Notes under the pieces: model-generated
The model's input: only the letters and a program-made list of their open reading frames with translations
The model's database searches: none
Told to the model about the DNA's origin: nothing
Translations under genes and position numbers: made by a program
NCBI RefSeq assembly: GCF_900110185.1
Contig: NZ_FOCT01000004.1
Coordinates: 211,685-275,684 of the forward strand
From: Nitrosospira multiformis
Lineage (GTDB): Bacteria > Pseudomonadota > Gammaproteobacteria > Burkholderiales > Nitrosomonadaceae
Reading direction: 5' to 3'
Length of the DNA: 64,000 bases
Part shown: positions 57,478 through 64,000 of the stretch, in pieces
Position numbering within the stretch: position 1 is the stretch's first letter
Layout: every line of letters begins with the position of its first letter

Positions 57478-58725
57478 TTGTCGAAACGTAGGGTAGTGAT
57501 CACCGGACTAGGCATAATCTCGCCGGTCGGTAATTCGGTTTCAGATGCCTGGGCCAATATTCTTGCCGGAAAATCCGGGGTTACTCGAATCAGCCGTTTC
57601 GACTCTTCCCCCTTCGCTTCTCAGATAGCTGGAGAAGTCAAAGGTTTTGATATCACGAATTATCTTACCGCCAAGGACGCGCGTCGAATGGATGTGTTCA
57701 TTCATTACGGCATGGCTGCAGGGATTCAGGCGGTAAAGGATGCGGGTATTGAAGACATAGCCGCCAGCAATCTCGATCCTGAACGAATCGGCGTCAATAT
57801 CGGCTCCGGTATCGGGGGACTGTCCATGATCGAGGGAACGTATGACGCCTATCACGCTGGTGGTGTGCGCAAGATTTCCCCATTTTTCATTCCCAGCACC
57901 ATCATCAACATGATCGCAGGTAACCTGTCCATCATGTATGGTTTTCAAGGACCGAATCTGGCCATTGTCACCGCTTGCACCACCGCTACCCATTGTGTGG
58001 GGGATTCAGCCCGGCTGATAGAATATGGCGATGTGGATGTGATGATCGCGGGTGGAGCGGAATCCTGTGTAACACCCCTTGCGATAGGGGGATTTGCGGC
58101 AGCACGAGCGCTTTCCACCCGTAATGATGACCCTGCCACTGCCAGTCGGCCATGGGATAAGGGCCGCGATGGTTTTGTCCTGGGCGAGGGAGCCGGTGTT
58201 CTGGTGCTGGAAGAGATGGAGCATGCCAGACGTCGCGGAGCCAGGATTTATGCTGAGCTTGCCGGTTTTGGCATGAGTGCCGATGCGTACCACATGACTG
58301 CACCCTCCGAAGACGGGGAGGGTGCCGCGCGTTGCATGACGAATGCGCTCCGAAATGCCGGGTTGAACGCAGATGACGTCGACTACATCAATGCCCACGG
58401 TACATCGACGCCGTTAGGGGATGTTGCAGAAACCGTTGCAGTAAAGCGATGCTTTGGAGAGCATGCAAAACAGCTCGTGATGAATTCTACAAAATCCATG
58501 ACGGGTCATCTGCTCGGTGCAGCAGGCGGGGTAGAAGCAATATTCAGCGCACTGGCCGTACACCACCAGGTTTCACCTCCCACGATCAATATTTTCGATC
58601 AGGACCCGGAGTGCGACCTGGATTATGTTCCCAACCATGCGCGAGAAATGAAGATCGATGTGGCAATGTCGAACTCATTTGGTTTTGGTGGTACAAATGG
58701 CACCTTGATTTTCCGAAGAGCCTGA
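57478..58725 (+). CDS. fabF: 3-oxoacyl-ACP synthase II
   Basis: KAS II condensing enzyme, 415 residues. The Cys-His-His triad is Cys near 166 in [13 protein letters not shown], His in [13 protein letters not shown] and His in [14 protein letters not shown]. The start is TTG 57478 ([18 protein letters not shown]) after CGGAGT. The [16 protein letters not shown] end is standard. mltG follows after 10 bases. Confidence 0.97.
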   Translation: MSKRRVVITGLGIISPVGNSVSDAWANILAGKSGVTRISRFDSSPFASQIAGEVKGFDITNYLTAKDARRMDVFIHYGMAAGIQAVKDAGIEDIAASNLDPERIGVNIGSGIGGLSMIEGTYDAYHAGGVRKISPFFIPSTIINMIAGNLSIMYGFQGPNLAIVTACTTATHCVGDSARLIEYGDVDVMIAGGAESCVTPLAIGGFAAARALSTRNDDPATASRPWDKGRDGFVLGEGAGVLVLEEMEHARRRGARIYAELAGFGMSADAYHMTAPSEDGEGAARCMTNALRNAGLNADDVDYINAHGTSTPLGDVAETVAVKRCFGEHAKQLVMNSTKSMTGHLLGAAGGVEAIFSALAVHHQVSPPTINIFDQDPECDLDYVPNHAREMKIDVAMSNSFGFGGTNGTLIFRRA

Positions 58726-58735
58726 TTTCTGCTTT

Positions 58736-59728
58736 GTGGCGAAACTACTGAAGCGCTTCATCCGCGTCGTTTTTCTGGGAACGGCGCTCTTTTCCGCATG
58801 GGTGGGGTATAGGGTCAGCAAACCCGTCGAGCTTCCCATCGTTCCTTATGAATTTTCGATCGAGCAAGGCAGCAGTGTAAAAACCATCGCCAATCAACTG
58901 GCGTATGCCGGTGTTTTACCTGACGCCTGGTCTTTTGTCCTGTTGTCGCGCTTGATGGGTGTCGCTACATCACTCAAGGCGGGAGACTATGAGATCACTG
59001 CGAGCATTTCGCCATTTCAGTTGCTACAGCGGATAACCAGGGGTGATAGCAGCCAGAGTGAAATCAGATTCATCGAGGGTTGGACTTTTTCCCAGCTCAG
59101 GCGAATATTGGATGAGCACCCCGCTCTCCGCCACCAGACCACTCACCTGAGCAACGGGGAGATTCTGCGGCTGATCGGAGCAACCGAGACTGCGGCAGAG
59201 GGGTTGTTTTTTCCGGATACCTATTTCTTTGCCCGCGGGAGCAGCGATGTTGCAGTATTGAAACGCGCCTACCACGCCATGCGCAACCACATGGATATCG
59301 CCTGGGCACAGCGGGCAGTAAACCTTCCTCTGAAAGATCCGTATGAGGCCCTGATCCTGGCATCGATCGTTGAAAAGGAAACAGGTCGGGAGGATGATCG
59401 CAGAATGGTCGCAGCCGTGTTTATCAACCGCTTGCGGTCACGCATGTTGCTACAGACGGACCCGACAGTTATTTATGGTTTGGGTGATAAATTCGATGGC
59501 AACCTGCGTAAAAAAGATCTCTTGAGCGACCAGGAATATAACACTTACACACGTCCTGGTCTGCCGCCAACTCCCATTGCCTTGCCTGGGTTGGCTTCAA
59601 TCCGCGCCGTGCTCAATCCCGCAACGACCGACGCGTTGTATTTTGTTGCGAAGGGGAACGGAGAGTCTCATTTTTCCAGCAATCTGTCTGATCATAACCG
59701 GGCCGTTTCCAAATACCAGAAACAGTAG
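58736..59728 (+). CDS. mltG: Endolytic murein transglycosylase MltG
   Basis: YceG-like transglycosylase of 330 residues that cuts nascent glycan strands. One N-terminal membrane helix (about 8-24) is followed by a LysM-like subdomain and the YceG domain with the catalytic Glu in ALILASIVEKETGREDDR near residue 218, plus RSRMLLQTDPTVIYG and the TYTRPGLPPTPIALPG motif. GTG start. In most relatives tmk and holB come next; here 247 non-coding bases and mclA follow instead. Confidence 0.95.
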   Translation: MAKLLKRFIRVVFLGTALFSAWVGYRVSKPVELPIVPYEFSIEQGSSVKTIANQLAYAGVLPDAWSFVLLSRLMGVATSLKAGDYEITASISPFQLLQRITRGDSSQSEIRFIEGWTFSQLRRILDEHPALRHQTTHLSNGEILRLIGATETAAEGLFFPDTYFFARGSSDVAVLKRAYHAMRNHMDIAWAQRAVNLPLKDPYEALILASIVEKETGREDDRRMVAAVFINRLRSRMLLQTDPTVIYGLGDKFDGNLRKKDLLSDQEYNTYTRPGLPPTPIALPGLASIRAVLNPATTDALYFVAKGNGESHFSSNLSDHNRAVSKYQKQ

Positions 59729-59975
59729 CGTCCGTTCCCATGACATGTGTGTATCCACGCATTGCGAAAGGTAGGGTTTTTTCCCTTATTTAATCCTGAT
59801 TTCAATCCCTTTCATAAAAGTTAAATTGAATATTACCTTCTTCAAAAGTAAAATAGTGCGTTATTTATCACAACGATAAGCAGCGCCGAGCCAGGATGTC
59901 TCCCGCAATCCGGCCGCGCCAGTTCCCCTCCCAATCACGTCTCCAAAATTAAATAACTCAATCAGGAAGGAGCAA

Positions 59976-60926
59976 ATGAGTCATACACTATATGAAGCCT
60001 CTGTCATTCGTGTGCAACGATGTGAACTGGCTGTTCCCGGTTCAAACCCTGGCATGTTCGAGAAAGCCCTGAAAAGTGGTGTGGATTTCGTTTTTCTCGA
60101 TCTCGAAGACGCCGTTGCCCCGGATGACAAGTTGACGGCGCGAAAAAACGTTATCGAGGCGCTCAACGACTTGGATTGGAGAGGTCACGGGGTGACTGTT
60201 TCGGTACGGATAAACGGTCTGGATACCCAGTTCATGGTTCGGGATGTGGTGGATGTGGTCGAAAAAGCAGGCCACAAACTGGATACCATACTAATCCCGA
60301 AGGTGGGAGTATATTCGGATGTCTATATGGTTGAAGCCATGCTCAACCAGCTGGAGATGCAGCAGGGACTGAAAAACCGGATAGGCATTGAAGCATTGAT
60401 TGAAACGGCGCTGGGTATGGCGAATGTGGAAGACATTGCGCGCAATGGTGTGCGCGGACGGCTGGAGGCGCTCCACTTCGGCGTGGCGGATTACGCCGCC
60501 AGCAATCGCGCCAGAACGACAAACATCGGCGGCCTCAATCCGGACTATCCCGGGGACCAGTGGCATGCTGCCATCAGTCGGATGACTGTCGCCTGCCGTG
60601 CCTATGGCTTGAGACCGATAGATGGTCCTTTTGGCGATATCAAGGATCCGGAAGGCTATAAAGCGGCGGCCAGACGAGCTGCCGCTTTGGGCTGTGAAGG
60701 TAAATGGGCTATCCATCCGTCGCAAATCGATCTTGCCAACGAGGTTTTCACGCCACCTCCATCCGAAATTGAAAAAGCACAACGTATCCTCGCGGCCCTG
60801 CAGGAAGCGGCAGCTCAAGGGAAAGGGGCAGCCGCGCTGGACGGGCGCCTGATCGATGCCGCATCCGCAAGAATGGCCAATAACGTGGTAAAAATGGCAG
60901 AGGCGATAGGCGCAACCGCGACATAG
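59976..60926 (+). CDS. mclA: L-malyl-CoA lyase (HpcH/HpaI, CitE-like)
   Basis: CoA-ester lyase of 316 residues that reversibly splits malyl-CoA into acetyl-CoA and glyoxylate. The TIM-barrel metal and substrate motifs are FLDLEDAVAPDDK (near 40-52), SVRINGLDTQFMVRDV, IEALIETALGMANVEDIA and LHFGVADYAAS. The C-terminal KWAIHPSQIDLANEVFTP is typical of malyl-CoA rather than citryl-CoA lyases. AAGGAG precedes the ATG. The genes for both malate-CoA ligase subunits follow after a terminator, which supports the malyl-CoA assignment. Members that also act on beta-methylmalyl-CoA cannot be excluded. Confidence 0.9.
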   Translation: MSHTLYEASVIRVQRCELAVPGSNPGMFEKALKSGVDFVFLDLEDAVAPDDKLTARKNVIEALNDLDWRGHGVTVSVRINGLDTQFMVRDVVDVVEKAGHKLDTILIPKVGVYSDVYMVEAMLNQLEMQQGLKNRIGIEALIETALGMANVEDIARNGVRGRLEALHFGVADYAASNRARTTNIGGLNPDYPGDQWHAAISRMTVACRAYGLRPIDGPFGDIKDPEGYKAAARRAAALGCEGKWAIHPSQIDLANEVFTPPPSEIEKAQRILAALQEAAAQGKGAAALDGRLIDAASARMANNVVKMAEAIGATAT

Positions 60927-60935
60927 CACACTTCC

Positions 60936-60965
60936 GACCGCATCGAGCGGTCTTTCTTTTTCTTC
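60936..60965 (+). terminator. Terminator after mclA
   Basis: Stem GACCGC/GCGGTC (60936-60941 with 60947-60952), a 5-base loop, and TTTCTTTTTCTTC after it, 10 bases past the mclA stop. It separates mclA from mtkA at least partly. Confidence 0.8.
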
Positions 60966-61149
60966 TGATCCTGCCGGGGAGACTCAGGTTGGCGGGTACA
61001 TTACTGTGAAGTGTGACGCCGTTTCCGTTTCCATCAGGCAGGTTCGCTTTGTGCTTGAGCAATTCAGGGAATCCATGAAGCTTCCTGGATTGCGAGAGCC
61101 ATGACCCCGGGGAATAGTGAAAATTATTGTTGATAAATAAGGTGACGCA

Positions 61150-62340
61150 TTGGATATACATGAGTATCAGGCAAAAGAAATTTTAATGAGGTATGGGGTC
61201 AGGACAGCGGAAGGGGGGTTGGCATATACGATAGAAGAAAGTGTGCAGCGTGCCAGGGAAATCGACGGCAATGTATGGGTGGTGAAGGCGCAGATCCATT
61301 CAGGGGGCCGCGGCAAGGCGGGCGGCATCAAGGTATGCAGGACTCATGACGAAGTCCGGGCGGCAGCTGAGGAGTTGCTGGGAAAGATTCTGGTGACCCG
61401 TCAGACTGGAGCTGTGGGGAAGGTGTGTACACGGGTATATGTGGAAGCGGGCACGCACATTGCCAGGGAGATGTATCTCTGCTTTCTGATAGACAGAAGT
61501 TCGGAGCGCATCGTCATGATAGGCTCGGGACAGGGTGGAATGGAAATCGAGGAGTTGGCTCATACAAATCCCCAGGCCATCAAGAAGATTTTTATTGAAC
61601 CCGCAGTTGGGTTGCAGGATTTTCAAGCGAGAGAGATGGCTTTTGCACTAGGCGTGGAAGCGGCACAACTGCCTCATGCCGTTAAAACCATTCGGGGCTG
61701 CTACCGCGCCTTGCGTGATCTGGATGCGAGCATGGTGGAAATCAACCCCCTCGTGGTCACCGGGAGTGGTGAACTCATTGCTCTTGACGCAAAAATGAGC
61801 TTCGACGAAAACGCCTTGTTTCGCCGGCACGAGGTTGCCGAATTGCGTGATAAAACACAAGCCGATCCGCGGGAGGTAGCAGCCTCCGATCATGGGTTGA
61901 GCTACATCGGATTGAACGGTGACATCGGATGCATGATAAACGGCGCTGGGCTCGCCATGGCGACGATGGATATGATCAAGCTTGCGGGCGGTGAGCCGGC
62001 AAATTTCCTTGATGTGGGAGGGGGCGCATCCGCCGAGCGTACGGAAAAGGCATTTCGCCTGGTTTTGGCTGATAAAGGAGTCAAGGCGATGCTGGTCAAT
62101 ATCTTTGCAGGTATTAACCGCTGCGACTGGATTGCGCAAGGCGTCGTGCAGGCGGTAAGAAATATCGATATGAAAATCCCGCTGGTCGTGCGCTTGTCGG
62201 GCACCAATGTCGAGGAGGGCCAGCGGATCATTGCCGAAAGCGGCTTGCCGATCATCACAGCGGGAACGCTGGCGGAAGCGGCCGAGAAGGTTGTCCAGGC
62301 GCGCAATGGCGCGGTTGCGGAAGAGTGCAAAGGGATATAA
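61150..62340 (+). CDS. mtkA: Malate-CoA ligase beta subunit (succinyl-CoA synthetase-like)
   Basis: ATP-grasp beta subunit of 396 residues: [17 protein letters not shown], the ATP loop [16 protein letters not shown] and the ligase signature [20 protein letters not shown]. It belongs to the succinyl-CoA synthetase family, but its close likeness to methylotroph MtkA ([36 protein letters not shown]) and the mclA neighbour favour malate as substrate. TTG start at 61150 after GGTGACG. It abuts mtkB with no gap. Confidence 0.88.
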   Translation: MDIHEYQAKEILMRYGVRTAEGGLAYTIEESVQRAREIDGNVWVVKAQIHSGGRGKAGGIKVCRTHDEVRAAAEELLGKILVTRQTGAVGKVCTRVYVEAGTHIAREMYLCFLIDRSSERIVMIGSGQGGMEIEELAHTNPQAIKKIFIEPAVGLQDFQAREMAFALGVEAAQLPHAVKTIRGCYRALRDLDASMVEINPLVVTGSGELIALDAKMSFDENALFRRHEVAELRDKTQADPREVAASDHGLSYIGLNGDIGCMINGAGLAMATMDMIKLAGGEPANFLDVGGGASAERTEKAFRLVLADKGVKAMLVNIFAGINRCDWIAQGVVQAVRNIDMKIPLVVRLSGTNVEEGQRIIAESGLPIITAGTLAEAAEKVVQARNGAVAEECKGI

Positions 62341-63228
62341 ATGGCGATTTTAATTGATGAGAGCACACGGATCATAGTTCAGGGTTTCACCGGCAAGATC
62401 GGTACCTTTCATGCACAGGATATGATCAATTACGGTTCCAACATTGTCGGCGGTGTAACTCCCGGTAAAGGGGGGCAACAGCATCTGGGGCGACCGGTTT
62501 TCAATACGGTGAAAGAGGCTGTTCAGCAAGTCGGTGCGAATGCAAGCATCGTGTTTGTGCCTCCAGCATTTGCAGCGGACTCAATCATGGAAGCAGCCGA
62601 CGCAGGCATCAAATACTGCGTTGCCATTACTGACGGTATTCCTACGCAGGATATGATGACGGTCAAGAACTTTTTACGCCGCTTTCCTATCGAAGAACGC
62701 ATGGTACTTACCGGGCCGAATTGTGCGGGTACGATCAGCCCGGGCAGGGCGATGCTGGGAATCATGCCGGGCCATATCTACATGGCGGGAGATGTGGGCG
62801 TCGTTGGCCGTTCCGGAACGTTGGGATACGAAGCCGCGGATCAAATGCGGACATTGGGCATCGGCATATCGACATCGGTTGGGATTGGTGGAGACCCGAT
62901 TATTGGCAGTTCGCATCGCGATATTCTGGAGAGATTCCAAGAGGACCCGGAAACAAAAGTAGTGGTCATGATTGGAGAAATTGGAGGACCCCAGGAAGTC
63001 GAGGCAGGTATTTTCTCCAGAGACCACATGAGCAAACCCCTCGTGGCGTATATTGCCGGCCTGACAGCGCCGGAAGGTCGCCGCATGGGACATGCGGGTG
63101 CGATTATCTCAGCGGCGGGTGAAAGCGCTGCGGAAAAAGTTGCCATCTTGAAAGAACTGGGCGTCACCATTTCCCCCACCCCCTCGGCCATAGGGGAGAC
63201 AGTCGCAAAGGTCTTGGCTAAGATGTAA
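62341..63228 (+). CDS. mtkB: Malate-CoA ligase alpha subunit (succinyl-CoA synthetase-like)
   Basis: CoA-binding and phosphohistidine alpha subunit of 295 residues. It has the Rossmann CoA motif IVQGFTGKIGTFHAQDMI, GGVTPGKGGQQHLG, the GPNCAGTISPG loop, and the active-site His near residue 251 in GRRMGHAGAIISAAGESAAE. Together with MtkA it forms malyl-CoA from malate, CoA and ATP, or ATP in reverse. It starts directly after the mtkA stop (TAAATG), so the two are coupled. Confidence 0.89.
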   Translation: MAILIDESTRIIVQGFTGKIGTFHAQDMINYGSNIVGGVTPGKGGQQHLGRPVFNTVKEAVQQVGANASIVFVPPAFAADSIMEAADAGIKYCVAITDGIPTQDMMTVKNFLRRFPIEERMVLTGPNCAGTISPGRAMLGIMPGHIYMAGDVGVVGRSGTLGYEAADQMRTLGIGISTSVGIGGDPIIGSSHRDILERFQEDPETKVVVMIGEIGGPQEVEAGIFSRDHMSKPLVAYIAGLTAPEGRRMGHAGAIISAAGESAAEKVAILKELGVTISPTPSAIGETVAKVLAKM

Positions 63229-63281
63229 GCGCGCAAAAGATTTTGCCACGCACTTTTTGAAATGAACGTGGAGACTTGGAT

Positions 63282-63653
63282 ATGTCAATCTGGATGACAG
63301 CGTTAAAAATCATTCCCTGGGGGAATGTGGTGGAATCCGCACCGCATATCGTAAAGGCGGCCAAACACCTTTTTTCTGCCACAAAGAAGGAAACAGCCGA
63401 TTTCTCGGCCGATTGGCAGACAGGAGATATCTCGGGCAGCCTGGATAAACGCGTTCGTTTCCTAGAGGCAAAACTCATCGAGTTGAGCGATGAGCAGAGA
63501 TCTTCCGCCGAATTGATAAAGTCGCTCGCCGAGCAGAACGCTCTGATGGTCGAGGCAATCGAGGTTTTCCGGGTTCGGGTGAAAATGCTGCTTACTGTTT
63601 GTATCCTGCTGCTGGGGGGACTTGCGGCTGTCATATTCAGGCTCGTGGTCTGA
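63282..63653 (+). CDS. Small coiled-coil protein with C-terminal membrane anchor
   Basis: An unrecognised protein of 123 residues. The N-terminal half is short and soluble. About residues 56-92 form a likely coiled coil (LDKRVRFLEAKLIELSDEQ and following heptads). The C-terminus is a single membrane segment, MLLTVCILLLGGLAAVIFRL, so it is tail-anchored. GGAG stands about eight bases before ATG 63282; the TTG six bases upstream is less likely. It follows mtkB by 53 bases and might share its transcript. No function is assigned. Confidence 0.7.
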   Translation: MSIWMTALKIIPWGNVVESAPHIVKAAKHLFSATKKETADFSADWQTGDISGSLDKRVRFLEAKLIELSDEQRSSAELIKSLAEQNALMVEAIEVFRVRVKMLLTVCILLLGGLAAVIFRLVV

Positions 63654-63941
63654 TCTCAATTTTCTTGACATGGGATGTGTGTCCGGTTAGGCTACGCGCT
63701 GTTTTGGTCTGACCCGGTTACACGGGTCTTTCCGGCGCAGCGGATATGTGCAAGGGGGAGCCGTATTCAATATGGATGCGGTGATGCAAATATCCGGGGA
63801 ACATTGAATGATTTCGCGGAATTGCAGCATTTCTTGCGCTTTCCGGTTATCCCGATTTTACTCTGCGACGTCCTTTTGCAAGGACTTGTTCAACGTTCCT
63901 GATAAACAACAACATCATTACGGAGTAAAGGAGAGAAGCAG

Positions 63942-64000
63942 ATGTTAATGAAGCCTTGGCTGAGGCTGGTTACGCTTGCGTGTGGGGTGCTGTTTGCGGG
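63942..64000 (+). CDS. Exported or membrane protein, 3' partial
   Basis: An ATG at 63942 after AAAGGAGAGAAGCAG, an excellent ribosome site, opens a frame that runs off the window after 19 codons: MLMKPWLRLVTLACGVLFA. The Lys/Arg-containing start and hydrophobic stretch look like a signal peptide. The product cannot be identified. Confidence 0.6.
   Translation, partial: MLMKPWLRLVTLACGVLFA

Noticed and set aside
63675..63902. 75-codon open frame near the window end
   Set aside because: The composition is unlike the neighbouring genes, there is no ribosome site and no recognisable motif.

Overview
The window reads as chromosomal DNA of a betaproteobacterium. The best fit is an ammonia oxidiser of the Nitrosomonadaceae (Nitrosospira/Nitrosomonas type), but the genus is inferred. 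Support comes from typical betaproteobacterial neighbourhoods (ECF sigma–DUF3619–DUF3106–RDD; yhdP–nitrilase–tldD; ilvE–CHCC zinc finger), a PEP-CTERM exoprotein, a complete Arg pathway segment, and a malyl-CoA lyase/malate-CoA ligase module. Genes are dense, often with 1-19 bp overlaps. I saw no rRNA, tRNA, prophage, insertion sequence or CRISPR array.

Layout. 1-4214: the end of the complex I operon (nuoL partial, nuoM, nuoN). 4284-6685: a J1-crystallin-type ADP-ribosylglycohydrolase, a Trm112-like protein and a first ExbB/ExbD pair, all on the minus strand. 6686-7018: an AT-rich gap with a tight group of DnaA-box-like 9-mers. 7019-11839: xseA, DUF423, an RNA methyltransferase, dsbB and htpX. 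11955-17693 (mostly minus): mlaA, murJ, rpsT (plus), slipin and nfeD. 17809-23389: a basic amino acid decarboxylase followed by argD, argF and argG. 23563-24850: yajQ and a glutamine amidotransferase. 24911-27997 (minus): a TonB energy-transduction cluster running redoxin–tonB–exbB–exbD–FecR-like protein. 28483-30336: sigma factor–DUF3619–DUF3106–RDD. 30445-36878 (minus): tldD, a nitrilase-family amidase and yhdP. 37131-39911: glnE. 40110-41008: a frameshifted PEP-CTERM gene. 41483-44778: ilvE, a zinc finger protein, a phosphohexomutase and a low-molecular-weight phosphatase. 44960-50468: rne (minus), rluC and sppA. 50469-52112: GC-rich palindromes, then an RsmI-like methylase and a Maf-family protein (minus). 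52143-59728: a fatty-acid synthesis operon (yceD, rpmF, plsX, fabH, fabD, fabG, acpP, fabF, mltG) behind a near-consensus sigma-70 promoter. 59976-63228: mclA, mtkA and mtkB. The end holds a small coiled-coil membrane protein and the first codons of an exported protein.

Themes. The fab cluster supplies acyl-ACP for phospholipid and lipid A, and mlaA, murJ, yhdP and mltG act on the same envelope. The decarboxylase beside argDFG links arginine/ornithine synthesis to polyamine formation. The two ExbB/ExbD pairs suggest separate energised outer-membrane systems, only one of them with its own TonB.

The most interesting items are the malyl-CoA module (a possible energy-conserving route for glyoxylate), the DnaA-box group away from any dnaA gene, the frameshifted PEP-CTERM gene, the receptor-less TonB cluster ending in a minimal FecR-like protein, and a sigma factor whose conserved N-terminus lies upstream of any standard start codon. 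I did not find a clearly new multi-gene system; most of the window is housekeeping.
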